Shown here piece after piece: positions 13,901-28,212 of a DNA stretch of 64,000 nucleotides. This DNA comes from Hemicentrotus pulcherrimus (lineage: Eukaryota > Echinodermata > Echinoidea > Camarodonta > Strongylocentrotidae): NCBI GenBank assembly GCA_003118195.1, contig BEXV01002181.1, forward strand, positions 3,138 to 67,137, written 5' to 3'. Position numbers and translations under genes: made by a program. Position 1 is the stretch's first letter; each line of letters starts with the position of its first letter. The notes beneath the pieces were generated by a model, which was given only the letters and a program-made list of their open reading frames with translations, was not told the DNA's origin and made no database searches.

Positions 13901-16900
13901 GTCTCCTATCTCTTACATGTATGTACATAATTGCGAACAATACCAACTCTTTATAAGAATGGGCCCTGATTCGATTTCTAATGTCTAGATGTATTTCAGT
14001 TTGCCAAATATTTTGTTATTTTACTAAGTCATTGGCTAGGCACTCAAACAGACATCTAGTTTATTGAACAATAGAAATGTGATCTTTATTCATGCATTTC
14101 ATGTGCATATTTAGTCACCACACATCCAGACAGTTTAATGACTAGGGATTTAATCACTTCATGATGACAGACTTTTTCTAAACCATCAACAACAAAAATA
14201 TAATCTGTTCTAAACCATCATACCTTTTATTTTCAGATTCCTGCCTTCTCTTGCCCGACAGTCCCTGGAACAAGCCCTAGAGGATGCTGGGATAGTTCCT
14301 CCGCTAAAGGAATCACACAGCTTTGAAGATATAGAGAAAGCTACTACAAGTATGTATAGCATGATCTCACATTTGCTCTGGAAGAATTTTCTCAGGACAA
14401 AACATCACCAAGAATATTAGTTTACCCAGATGTTGTTGCTCAAACAGGTTCTGTATCAGGACAGATGATTTAAACCTGCAATTTGAAAAAAATTACATGC
14501 GTTGTTTCATAAATCTTTAAAAACAATATGTCAGACATCATTATATGGGACAAACATAATGATATGATGTGATAGAATGGACAATTTAATTCACAGAACA
14601 TATCTCTCCTTCAACGTCTATCTGAAATTGTTTGGTCTGGGCCAACAAATGCTAAATATCTATGACAAATTTGCTCTCAGACAATCAGATGCCTTGATTT
14701 CAGTAGCTTATAACAGTTAGTATAATTTGTTATTGATAACATGTTTTATGAAACATGGCCTTGGCCTACTGTATTTCCCATTCTAAAGAATAGGGCTTGC
14801 CACATTTCCAAAATAATTACAAACCTTTAGGTCAGTCAGGAGCCCCATGACTTTTACAAGCAAATCGCCTGTCTGATTATGAAGATATTTACGATTGAAA
14901 ATTGAATCCAAATTTTGCATTTGCCAAACGGTTTTCACAACACTACAGTCTATTAGGGAAAACTTTTTTGAGGCACTTCTTGATCATTTTGAAACGCAAT
15001 TTTTTTTAGGGCTTTAATATTACACCATATCACAGACACTGATAACATGCATTACAGATTTAACATTGTTAAATGATGCCTTTCATATCCTTCTACAGGC
15101 GAGGTCAAAGACAATGTATTACGCATCGGTAGGACAGAGATGGCGCTCTACAACCCAGAGAATCGTATGATGGTACCTGATACACTCTTCTATGAGAATC
15201 CACAGGTAAGATAACATTTAGTCATTGTTGGTTTAATACGTAGGTCGATACATGGGCTATATAAGAATCCAATATTATTATTATTATTAATACAAAATAA
15301 CTTGAAGATTGGGTCCCCCAAAGAAAATCTTGAAATTTATTTTAAAATTATGACATAGTGAAAAGCTGAAAATGACAAAAACATAAGTTCCCATTTCAGT
15401 CCTGCAGTGATAGGTTATTTCCTAACAGAAATTTGGATGTACTTGTTACAATTGTTTTTGTACATATACTCTATGTGTTCATTGTGAAACTGTTACTCAT
15501 CCATTTCTTATGTTCCTGCAGCATTTAGCTATCATGGAGGACATGCTGAAGGACTTCACTCTAGGAGAGCATCTCTTGTTGGTAGGTAACCAGGGCGTTG
15601 GCAAGAACAAACTGGTAGACAGATTCCTACATCTACTCAACAGACCTAGGCAGTATATTCAACTACACAGGTAGGTATTTAAATCATATACTTAGAAAAT
15701 AATAATGACAAAATGATGTTCTATAGTGATGATTGGTGATTGAGGTAATTGATTTATTATGTTAAAAGTAGCCATGAAATGATTTTGATCATATTATGAT
15801 GATGTTGTTTGTTCTGAAATTCCTATTACAGGTACATTGTTAATCTTTCTTTGATTCCAAATGGCATGGTGTATCCAATATTTTAGGACAAAGAAAAGCC
15901 TTTCTTCCTTCTTGTAATAAAAAACAGGTTTATGAATTACAAAGAAAAAAAATTGGCATTGAATGTTAGTTTTATCAAAGATAAATGCTGAGGGAAGGAG
16001 CCATGGTTCAAAACTTTTCATACAAACTCCTATTTGTTATACTCTGTACATCTTTAACACCTTTTAGCACAATAATTGTGAGAGATGTTGATTGAGTTTA
16101 AAGTAGGATGATAATGATCATGCAGATGGCACATATTTTCATGTCAGTGAATATTTGGTTGTGGTTTTATTTTCAGAGACACGACTGTTCAGACCTTAAC
16201 TCTTCAGCCCAATGTGCAAGATGGTGTCATAGTGTATGAAGACTCCCCTCTGGTAAGTACACAAGAAGAGGATTTTTCCAAAACAAAATTAATGATATGA
16301 AGAAAAGAATGTCATTTACAAGAGGTCAATGATTGCTGTAAAATGTATGGCAACTGAGATACATTCTTTTTGTCCATGTAAGTTAAGGAAAAGGGAAGAT
16401 TGATCAAACTATATGCATGTCATTACTCATTAAAATCTTTGAGAACTGTTCAACTCCAGCATTATGTTCCTAATGTTCCACCCTCACGAATAAGAATAAG
16501 CAAATTATTAACAAGATTTCCTTATAACGATATGATAGACATATTTTGATGTGAATGTACTTGTTTGAGGTTCACTACGAATGCTATTTTTATACCCATC
16601 TGCAGGTGAAGGCAGTGAAAGATGGCCATATCTTGGTGGTTGATGAAGCTGACAAGGCCCCTACCCATGTGACATGTGTTCTCAAAGCACTGGTAGAGAG
16701 CGGTGAGATGATGCTGGCTGATGGTAGACGTATCGTCTCTGGTGAGTATAAGCTGGCAGGGTTGGATACAGTGAATTGACATGCCTGAGGATAATGTTGA
16801 AGATAAAGAGGTCCCAGCAACCTGAATTATGTGTAATCTAGCTGCATTCCTGTCAATTGTATTTTTTTGTCATTATGCTGGAGTTCAGTCATTTTCGCGT

Positions 16901-19900
16901 TTCCATGCTCTGATATCTGAATATTCCAGATTTTTTTTTGCAGGCTTTATACTGTACAGAATATATTTGGTAGTGATAATGACAGTAATAATGATTATAT
17001 GGTGTTTAGGAGGAGGAGGAGGAGGATATTGAGGAACAATCTAATTATTTGTATCTTTTGTCTCCCCAGCCCAATCTGGTATGCAGCCATCTGATGACAT
17101 CATCATCACCCATCCTGATTTCAGCATGATGGTTCTAGCAAACAGACCTGGCTTCCCATTCCTTGGCAATGACTTCTTTGGATCATTAGGTAAGCTAAGC
17201 TTTAATAATAATAATAATAATAATAATAGGCATTTCTATAGCGCCGTCTATCTAGAAATTCTATTCTGAGGCGCATGTATTATTACCCCGACTTAAGCCT
17301 AGCTGCCGTTACAGCGCTCCTGCCAGCTACCCATTTACCTCACCTGGGTCGAGTGTGGCAAATGAAGATTAATGCCTTGCAAAAGGACATTAGTGCCATG
17401 TCAGGGATTGAACCACAACCTTTGAATTTCAAGTCAAGTGCTTTAACCATTTGACTACAACACTTCATGACCTGACTTCATCTATAATTCAACCTCACTG
17501 TTGAATTCCTTTTTTTTTTTTCTTTCAATTAATATTACCCTTTAGCTTCATAAATTGTACTATGAAGCTGGATTACAGTGGTATGTCATATCCTGTCTTA
17601 GTTTCTGAAAAATGTGCATTATTCCCATGCCTAAATCAAAATGTACCTTTTGACTCGTATTATATATAGTATATGTATGTATGTATCTTTAACTGACCCA
17701 TAAGGTATTAGATAAAACATTCATTACATTGAACGACGAATTCAGATGCAAGTTCAAAGTCTTTTTGATAGATAAATGCATGAAATTGTAATTTATTATT
17801 TTACCTTCTTTTTTTGTGTGTGGCAGACTTTGTATTAATGATAGAGGAGAGACAAGCATTTCCTAAACTCGTGTAAAGGCCAGTCTGTATCAAGGATAGA
17901 TGGTGCATGCAATGTAATAATTGCCTCTATACAATTTATCTTCTGATTATCATGAACACTTTTATGTACTCTGTATGTGCATTAGCACTCATTTACAGCA
18001 GCATGAAACAAATTTAGTCAATCTAAATAAGATTATAATTAGGTGCTTCTAGGTAATCTTGTGTATGAGCCTGTATAAGCTGATATTGCAAGCTTGCACA
18101 CATTTTGTTTGTCCTTTCCCACTTACATGTATTTAATTTAAAGTGACAAGGATAACATATAACTACTGGAGAAGGCATGTACAATAGATGAACGGGCTTA
18201 GTCCTATAGCATCGCTGGATTAAAGTAAAGTAAAAGTAATTATACAGGACCCTACAATTGTATTCAAGTGATTTGTTTTTGCATCTCTTCACAATGGCTA
18301 CGCTCCTATCGTTGAATCCAGGTGATATATTCAGCTGCCACGCCATAGACAACCCTGACATAGAATCAGAGATGGCAATGCTACAGCGCTACGGTCCTGA
18401 TGTTCCTAAGCCTATCCTACGTAAGCTAGTCCTGGCCTTCAGTGAGCTGAGGTCCCTTGCAGACCAGGGTCTTATTGCTTACCCCTACTCAACCAGAGAG
18501 GTCGTCAACATGGTCAAACATCTACAGGTTTGTTAATCTGTTGACTCCTGAATTAGCTAATTCCCATAGACTTAATGCTAAGACCATTGGGTTCAAGTGG
18601 GCAATGGGTTAAAGCCTGTCTGTACTAGTTTGGCCAGGAGGGATTAGACCTCCCTGAAAGGTCACTGACAGGTGGCTATCTCATCAACTCAGCTCTCAAT
18701 TAACATAAGAAAAAGAGGATCATGGGGGACTAACGGGCACCACTTAGGCATTGTTTTATATATAGAGGGAGCAATTAGCTACATGTAGTACAGTGGGACT
18801 TTAAGTTATGTGTTTTGTTTGGTGTATTATTTCAGTTTTAGATTGTTTATTCATTGTAATTGTTATGATGAGATGCATCCTACAGTTGAAGATTTCATTG
18901 CAGTACCAGTATATTGCATATTGACTCGGTAACATTGTCTCAGATTCTGAAACAAAAATCCTGGATTTAGCTCTTGCTGCAATGATAATTATAAACCTTT
19001 AGGTCTGTCAGGAACCCCATGACTGTAACAAGCTGATTACCTGTTTAATTATCATGATATTTATGATCAAAAATCGAAATTTAATTAGTTTCTGTATTCC
19101 TAATGGTTTTTATTACACTACAGTCTATTGGGGAAAATGAGTATGGTTAAACCTGTCACTCAAAGATTTTTACTTTTTTGAGGCACTTCATGATCATTTT
19201 GTTTAAGGCTTTAAAATTGCACCATATCACAGACATTGATAGCACGTAGGGCCATGCATCTCACATTGTTAAACGATGCCTTTAAGAGAAAATATACTTT
19301 GATATCAAGCATGATTCTTTTGTAAGCAAGCTTTGAGAATTACAAGACTTAATTTAGCTTTGAGGCACATACATGTATTCTCTACAATGGAAAACAAATG
19401 GTCCTAAGAGATACTGAATAGTGACAATTATGCATATTTTACATATATACAGGTATCTTTGGCATTTATTAGACATTCAATCCTTCATCTTTTGTTTTCA
19501 ACTATTAAGATTAGTTTGTACCCCTTTCTTTCGTAATACAGAGGTATCCAGATGAAGGGCTCCCTCAGGTGGTGAAGAACGTCTTTGATTTTGATGCTTA
19601 CAATAACGAGATCAGGGAACAGGTGGTTGAGACGCTTCACAAACATGGCATACCTATAGGAGCAAGTATAGCTAATGTGCAGCTAGCCAAAGAGTAAGCA
19701 ATCTAGTTTAAGCTATTAAATACAGTGAAACCTGTCTATAAAGACCACCCAAGGGAGACAAGAAAATTAGTCTTTGAGGGCAGGTGGTCCGTGTTTACAG
19801 GCTCCTTTAGTACATGTTTCAATGACTTTTCATGGGAAACAAAAAATGTGATCTTTGTAGACAGGTGGTCTTTCTATACAGGTGGTCACTGAAGCAGGTT

Positions 19901-22900
19901 TGACTTTATTAGCAATGGTTTATACTGACATAAAGTAATTCTGAATATCTTTAACCATGTAATAGATGGTCGCTTGATGACATATGTTGTTAGCATCATG
20001 AAACATGGCATATCAGGCAAAATGTTGAGTATTCAATCACTACCTGCAATAGATATGATCACTGGCATGCTGCAAAAATTTGATCATTTTGATTGACTGA
20101 GGTCTTATGTAGACTTGTATCATAATACCTCTTTAAGATTTAAAACTTTGGATTAAAGTATTTAATCATTTCCAGAGTATCAGTGCAAATATAAAAGAAA
20201 TCTAATATATTGAATCGTTAATGATTTTGCATCTAAATAAAGCCGTAACAATAAATAGTAAGGCCCATATTCTAATGCCGGCTTAGACTTTTATTCAAAA
20301 TGAGCTTAAATGAAGGAAGTTAACCCGTGGTCTAAGTTTTCATTTTGTTCACCATAATTTCAGACCCAGGATCGGGTTTAATTGAATTACTAGAATACAG
20401 ACCTTTGCGCCTACTGAACAATATAAATATGTACATCAATATGTAACATACTTTTATACTATTTCATGTTTATATTGTGAAATTCTGTTAGGAGTGGTTT
20501 GTGAGATTCAAACCAATATTTTGTTATAAACTTTGTCATGGACAGGATTTCTCTAGTGATCTCAGGAATAATGTCTTAAATCCAGCCCACATTACACAAT
20601 CGTCCTGCGATATGTTTTTCAAGGATATGGCAATTGTATTGAAAGGAAATCTAAACAAACATTTTCTTCCTGATTGAGCTTCTAAATTATAAAAATAATT
20701 TTATTTCTAGAGCTTTTCTAGTCAGAATAAATTCTGAATTTGCTTCAAATCGTAGACAATTGCACTACTGGTCTGAGCAAACTTAGCTTTTCCCTTTATA
20801 TTGAGATTTTCTTGATCATATGATTATTCATAATTGAATGTTTGTATCAAATGCTGGAGCAAATTCTTCCAAAATCGGATCGTAGTTGGGTGGTAAAGTG
20901 TGTGGTGGGCCTTTGGACAACGCACTTTTGTGATGATGTCATATGAGTAAGCTTACAATGTTAGCACAAATTAATTTCAGGGTCAATATTAATTTTTTTT
21001 ACATTATTATAGAAGTTGTATGTGCATGGAGACATTGGTAAAATACCTATTTTTCATGAAAGGGCATTATAATTCTAAATGGTTACTTGATGGACAGTAT
21101 GAAAACTAGATGTAATGTAACATAAATTGTAAAAAAGGAGAAAATTATGAGGAGAGAGTGTGAGTGACTGAGAAAAGTTTGAAAAATCAATGGATTGAAC
21201 CTGAAAGGGCAAACTAGTATCAGGGGGTGAAATTTAATGTGGAAAAGGAGAGAGATGGGGGAGAGACAGACTGACAGACATAGAGACATAGACGCGGACA
21301 GATAGATATCAACAGACAAAACTGATACACAGAGAGTGATTTCAGATTCAAATACGTTTATTGTAACTTATGCTTTATGTATTAACTAGAAATTGCAATA
21401 ATGTAATTCACAATTTTAAAACTCCAGTTTTTGTAAATGTTATTCATAACTGCTTATGTTTTGATATTGTTCAAATGAATGAATAAATGAATAAAATCTA
21501 ATTTTCTATTCAAATTTACTTGGTTGTAAATCTGTCCTGTTCTGTTTTGTCATCAGATATCCTTAATTAGATCAAAGATCAATGTACAAAAGAAAAATGA
21601 ACTCAAGAAGTTTACTTCCCTTTCTTTTAATTTGATAATGTAATAAAGAATAATAATAATGGTATAGAAACATAAGCAGTTATGAACAACTCTTCCCAGT
21701 TAATTTTAAGATTGAATCAGGGATAATGATTAAGATTAGGGAGAGAGAGAGAGATGCAAAGATGGAGAAGTGAAAGAGAATGAGTGAACACATTCTACCA
21801 ATTGTAGATTGTGGAAGTGTAAAGAGAGTTCTAAAGTTTAGAGGCAAGGAGAGCTAGAAGGAGAAAGTGAAAGATGGAAGACTTTTAGGTTTACTCTAAT
21901 AGCGTAATTGTGTTTTTTTTTAATGTAAAACTAAAACTATTCTAGTAAGCTTAATTGATTAAAGGTATAAGTTTTAGTTTCTGTAAAATAAAAATCTAAA
22001 GCAAAAACCCTATTGAGAGTCTCAGCAAATCATAAATTACTTATTGATTTCAACATGAGAACCCACTATTGTTATTATTGTTATTATGACAGGATTCTTT
22101 CAATAACTATTGTGTGGAGTCAAATTCCTGTGAAGCAGTGGGAAAGTTTTGAGTTAGCTCATTGGAGTTAGAACCATCAGTTTCTTTTATCCAAAACATG
22201 TTCATTGGAGACAGGAACACTTTATCATGGTAACATGTTTCCATAACCCCAGCCAGACTGCCACTCCCTCTCATCATGGTATAAACAAGATGGATATGAC
22301 AGTGTTCATCAATACTTTCGTTGCTTCCTTCCCCCCTCTGCATGATCCCTTGTTTGCCACACATACACTTTTGCACCAAACAGTAGGCACTGATTGAAGG
22401 AAAGGATTACAATGTGAAACACAATGACTTTGCAAATATTCACCATTCCCAATCTTGATTTGCTCCTTGACAGCCTATTCAACACCGGTATAGATTAAAC
22501 TTGCACTTGAAACAGTTTAAATGATCTTGAAGGTTGTGGTATTTCTATCCCATGATGAATATGGTGTGGGATATAGAGATAATTTGTGTGGCATATAAAG
22601 AGTACAATCATGGAACATTCAGTTTTGCATCCTCTGTAGTACTGAATCATTTTATACCAGTCATTGTAACCTACCATCATCTTTACCATGGTTGCAGGTT
22701 TCCGTTGCCACCGGCGAGCCTGACTGGGAGATGGTTGTTTGGTGATAGAGGAGCAAGCAAGAGGAAGATGGTCTGTCCTGTAGATGAGAAGAAACTACGC
22801 GTCAAGGTATGGTCCTACTGTCACATCCTCTTTGCTATTTATTTCAAATGCTCAAAACAGTGCTCTCGTGTAAAGTTTTGGGTGGTTTTCTCGAAAGCGG

Positions 22901-25900
22901 ATTAACTTTAGTCCATGGTTTCATCCTCGGACTAAGTATGGAATGCCAAGTGTTCATATGAATATGTTTTTGAATAATTTAATCTGTCCCTAAATTGAAT
23001 ATAAAAGTTTTCACTAAAGAAATGTTTTGTAATAACATAGAATTACAATATAACTATGAAATAATTATTTTATCATGGTAATTTAGGTATTATTCAAATT
23101 ATTCAAAAATATATTCATATGGACACTTGGCATTCCATACTTAGTCAGAGAATTAAACCATGGACTGATGTTAGTCCGCTTTCGAGAATATCACCCTTCA
23201 TGTTTGGTCAGCCAACCAGGCAACTCAAACATGTTAAAATAGAATGTGCAAGGAGTATGTACTGGTGTATGCGAAGCACTAATTAAAGGTTAAATGCCAA
23301 GATCATGAAATGTAGGACATGCTTCACGTTAGACCAAAAGCTTCAGTCCGGATAAAGACGGTTGTTCCGCTGAGATTACATCTGGCTCCTCTGACCGCCT
23401 ATGTATATGGGGGAGGTTGACAAATGTCAGTTTTATTAAAGAATGACCCATACCAGACGCTTATTTCTGTCTAGCTTTACATGTATATTTAATTTGAAGG
23501 AATTGGACTTTTAGGGTTTGAACACATCTTACCCAAAATTAAATATGCACACACAAACAAATTCTCCTCTTAGATGTCACCCTCAAAATTATAGCTTTTT
23601 GTATTTTTTTAAAGCAGGTTTTTGTCTGTTCCTATGCATGATAGATTAAACAAAATTCTCTTTGTTTTTTGTAGGGCCCAGCACATATCCAAGTAAGGGA
23701 GCACAAGCTGGATAGAGTGGATTCTCGGTCTTCTAGCTTCAATGAGCAGATGGTATCATGGCAGCTACCCATGAATGAGACGAACATACCGACCGATGTG
23801 GCTGTTACCAAAGGTAGGTCAAGTTTATGGTGTCTCTAAATGGCATTACAATTTTTTACAATAATATCTTACTGAAATTGTAATGATGAGTTTATAATAC
23901 AGAGGCAAATGTGATGTGTTTGTGATGGCCATGTATGGTGTCTGTAAGTAAAATATAAATGATTTATTTGTCAGATTGTGAAGTTTCTTCTAGATTAAAG
24001 AAATTAACAAATGGAAGGATGAAAAAGGATGATGACCAACCTGTAAGCATTTTGAGGGTAGTTTAAGTTGTTACTCATATTTATTGACATACGAATACTG
24101 ACAGACAGCCTTCCAGAATTTGATTTTAAAAATGAAAATCGTCATATTGTCTTTCTTTACATATCCCCATTACTTTGGCATAATCATATAGCAGATGAAT
24201 TCTATTTTCAACAAATTTGAACCTCAGTATCCTCAAGGTTTGTGTTCATAAGGCTAGTGTTTTAATGTGTGTACAATAATGAAATATGTGGGGGGGGGTG
24301 GTCATTAATGCAGAATGAAGAGAGTTTGAAACTTACTATTATCATCATATTATTGTGCCAATTTATCTTCTTGTATAATAATAATATTCTGTTGTTTTAT
24401 ATAGCACTTAATACTCTATGCGCTTTACAGATGTATTATTACATCGGATTCAAGCTCGCACTTACACAATGTGTGCACATTCTCCACTCCCTGGGGAGTT
24501 TTCCAGCCAGGTGCCATTTTACAGATGCTCACAATGCTGAGCATACTAGATTAACGTTTGCATCCTACCGGGTACCCATTAACACCTGGGTGGAGAGTGG
24601 CAAATGTAGATTAACGTCATGCCAAAGGACGTTAATGTCGGGCTTGGATTTGAACCCCGTACCTTGTGATCCACAGTCCAGGGACTTCTCCACTAGACCA
24701 CACCACCTCTACTGTATATCTTGTATGTCTCTACAGATAAAACATCAGAGATGGTCCACGTGTGTGTAGGAAACCCCATCAGTCTATACAGCATGAAGCC
24801 TCTGGGCCAATCCATCCAGTTCCTAGACCTCTATGATGTCTTCCCTTATCTTGGGTACAGACCAGCTCAGCTAGCAGCCCTCGGAGGTCCACTTCAGGGC
24901 CAGGTCGTTCTCAATGACCCTAAGGTATGTACAACTTGACTGATTAGCAGAAGAAAATTTTTCTGATACATTGTCATGTAATTATCATTGTATGTCTGTA
25001 TGACATAACAGGTCTTGTAATTCATCATTATTTTATCTTGCCACCTTATGCTTACATTTCAGCATTTTAAGCATTATTAGATCTTCCAGAGCGCTGTGCA
25101 TACAAATGCACAACTTTACAGGTTTGAAGGAGGTGGCCCTCTCTCCACAGAAGAAGAGAAGAAGAAGCATATATGTTGTATTTTTTGTTTTCTTTTTGCT
25201 GCTCCCTGTACAGTCAAATTGAGATCATTGATCCAATGGTAAATTCTATGAGAGCAAAAATGTAAAGGACTAATACATGTATTTCTGTGTTTTGCTGCTT
25301 GAAAACCAAAGATCTTAGAAGCATTCAGTGAATGTTGATGAAAGTTCCTGGTAAGTTTAACATGATTATTGCTATGACACTATAAATATTCCACCTTCTG
25401 TTTCTATTTTTGTCAGTTTCTCTCCCCATTAAGTATAAGTCATTTGAATGTCACTTTATTGTATATTGATGTATATGTGTGCTTTAACTTGTTGTAAATA
25501 TTCTTCACAGTGCTACATTACGATTTTCTATTACCGGTATGTATATTTTGTATAATAGTTTTGTGTATAATTGTTTGTATTGTTTTTTTATCAAGGGCCC
25601 TCAAGGATAGCAGTTTTTTAACTGAAGAGGCAACCCTGTTTAAATAAAACTGGAAATGAATAAATAAATGAAATATAAAACATATATGTTCAATGTATCC
25701 AGGCTGTCAAANACCAAAGATCTTAGAAGCATTCAGTGAATGTTGATGAAAGTTCCTGGTAAGTTTAACATGATTATTGCTATGACACTATAAATATTCC
25801 ACCTTCTATTTCTATTTTTTTTCAGTTTTTCTCCCCATTTCACTTTTTGAGTATAAGTCATTTGAATGTCACTTTGTTGTATATTGATGTATAGGTGTGC

Positions 25901-26035
25901 TTAAATTTGTTGTGAATATTCTTCATTCTGCTGTAAGTTCTACATTACGATTTTCTATTATATATATTCAGGTGGTCTGTCGTAGACAGAGCACCTATTG
26001 ATTTCGTCAGAATTTTCTTTCTTCTTTATTTATTA

Positions 26036-26070
<35 letters not shown>

Positions 26071-28173
26071 GTTATTTCTACCACTTTTTTGTTCATCGGA
26101 TAACTCACAATTGGTTGCATTGATTTCTTTCAATTTTGGAACAGTCATAGGTCATTGTCATGAGATGTGACTGGAACATTTTCAAAGTCATTACATTATC
26201 CTGACGTCATCCAGGCGCCATTTTGTTAAATCACATTATGCATCATATCTTCATGACGCGTCATCAAAAGTCATTCATATTCATATCACATAAACTTCAG
26301 GTCAAAAGACAACAGGTCATGTCATCAAAGGTCACATAGAGGTCATGACGCGCGCGTAAGTGCGCGTCAAAATTTTAAATTGCTCAAAATACTTCAACTA
26401 TTAAACGAGAGTACGAATCAGGTCATTTTAAGCATTTCAAAATTTTCCGTCCGTAAGTGTCCCCGTGTGCGTTGTGCGCGCTAACAGCGCGCGGAAGTGT
26501 TTTAATTAAAAATGTTTACTTGATTTACATTTCGATTACCGTAATTGACAATTTACATTAATTTCAGTCACTCTTGGCCTTTCATATGGCCGTGAGCGTG
26601 CGTCAAAGTTTAAAATCTGGCGCGCTGCTATGGGCAATATAATGCAAATTTGATCAAAAACATGCCATTTTAAAAATCGGAATAGCTCTTCAGATAGTCC
26701 ATCGACCCCTAATTTTTATATCATAGTTTAAAAAAGCATGAGTTGAAAATATGATTTCATACCACCCTGACTCGTACAAAGTGATACAAAGTCATCATAT
26801 TGGCATCTAAACTAAAAAAAATGTATTTTGTTGATGACGTCATTTTTATCTTTGTTTAATTGAGATTTTCTCGCTTAATGCTAATCAATTTTCTCCCAGA
26901 TTTTAATATGTTTTAGCTGTGATAATTCTCTATCAAAATAATTCATTTATTTCTTATTTAGATGACGTCCTCATAGTAAAATATTCGATCAAAAGCAACA
27001 ATGCATAATTTGTCACATTTGCGTGTTATGTCAATGGGAGGTCCCTTTTTTCAAAACATGACTCTGCATGACAATGAGTTTTGACCAGTTTCTTGTTTGT
27101 TTTTCAACAGTTTTCTCCCAACGTTTAGTATGTTGTAGCTGAGACTATATGATATCTAAATTACCCCTCATTTTTCTGATAAGATGTCAAAATCACGCTC
27201 ATGATCATGATAATCATCATTATCATATTGATGATAATCATCCTCATCAACATCATCATGATCGTCACCAGTACTATCATGATCATCATCATGTTCATCA
27301 TGTTCATCATGATCATTATTGTTTACATGTCTATATATCTTCTCCCTTTCCCTATTTTGAATATTCCAATCTATCAGACGTGAAGACAGACCACCTAATT
27401 CGTCCCCATGACGAATTAAATTTCTAGTTTGTATAATAGTTTTGTATATAATTGTTGGTATTTTTTTTACCAAGGACCGTCAAGGACAGCAATTTTTTTA
27501 GCTGAAGAGGCAACCCTGTTTAAATAAAACTGGAAATGAATAAATAAATGAAATATAAAACATATATGTTCAATGTATCCAGGCTGTCAAAGATCAATTA
27601 CAAGGCTAACACATTTGTTCTCTACAGTCCCATACCAGTCTCCTGATTGACCCCTCCGCTGGCTCCGTCTGGAGACTTTACACCTCCGGCCTCGTAGAGG
27701 AGACGGTAACCAACATCCGACGGACCATGACCAGTGGGAACCAGCAGGACCAGTACAAGATGTGCTCTGAGTTTGCTCATGAAAACTGGCTGGTCTTCTA
27801 CACAGATGGAGGGTGAGTCTCAACTTATTTATCTTTTGATGAATTATTTGATGAGAGGAGAAGGAGAAGGAGGATGATAATGCTGAGGATGATGGTGATG
27901 ATGACGGTGATGATAATGTTGATGAAAATAATGTTCATAAGGAGGAGGAACAAGATGATAATGATGATTATGTTGATTATGATAATGATGATGATGGTGG
28001 TTGTGTGATAATGATGACGAGAAGGAGGAGAATGATGATGATGATGGTGATGATGATAGTGATGATGATGATGACGATAATGATAGTGTTGATGATGATA
28101 GTGTTGATGATGATGGGGATGATGATGATGATGATGATGATGATAGTGTTGTTGATGATGGGGATGATGATGG

Positions 28174-28212
<39 letters not shown>

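Noticed and set aside
27149..27473. His-rich frame within the Helentron-like element
   Set aside because: It reads a CAT/GAT-rich tract inside a non-autonomous transposon and crosses its end.
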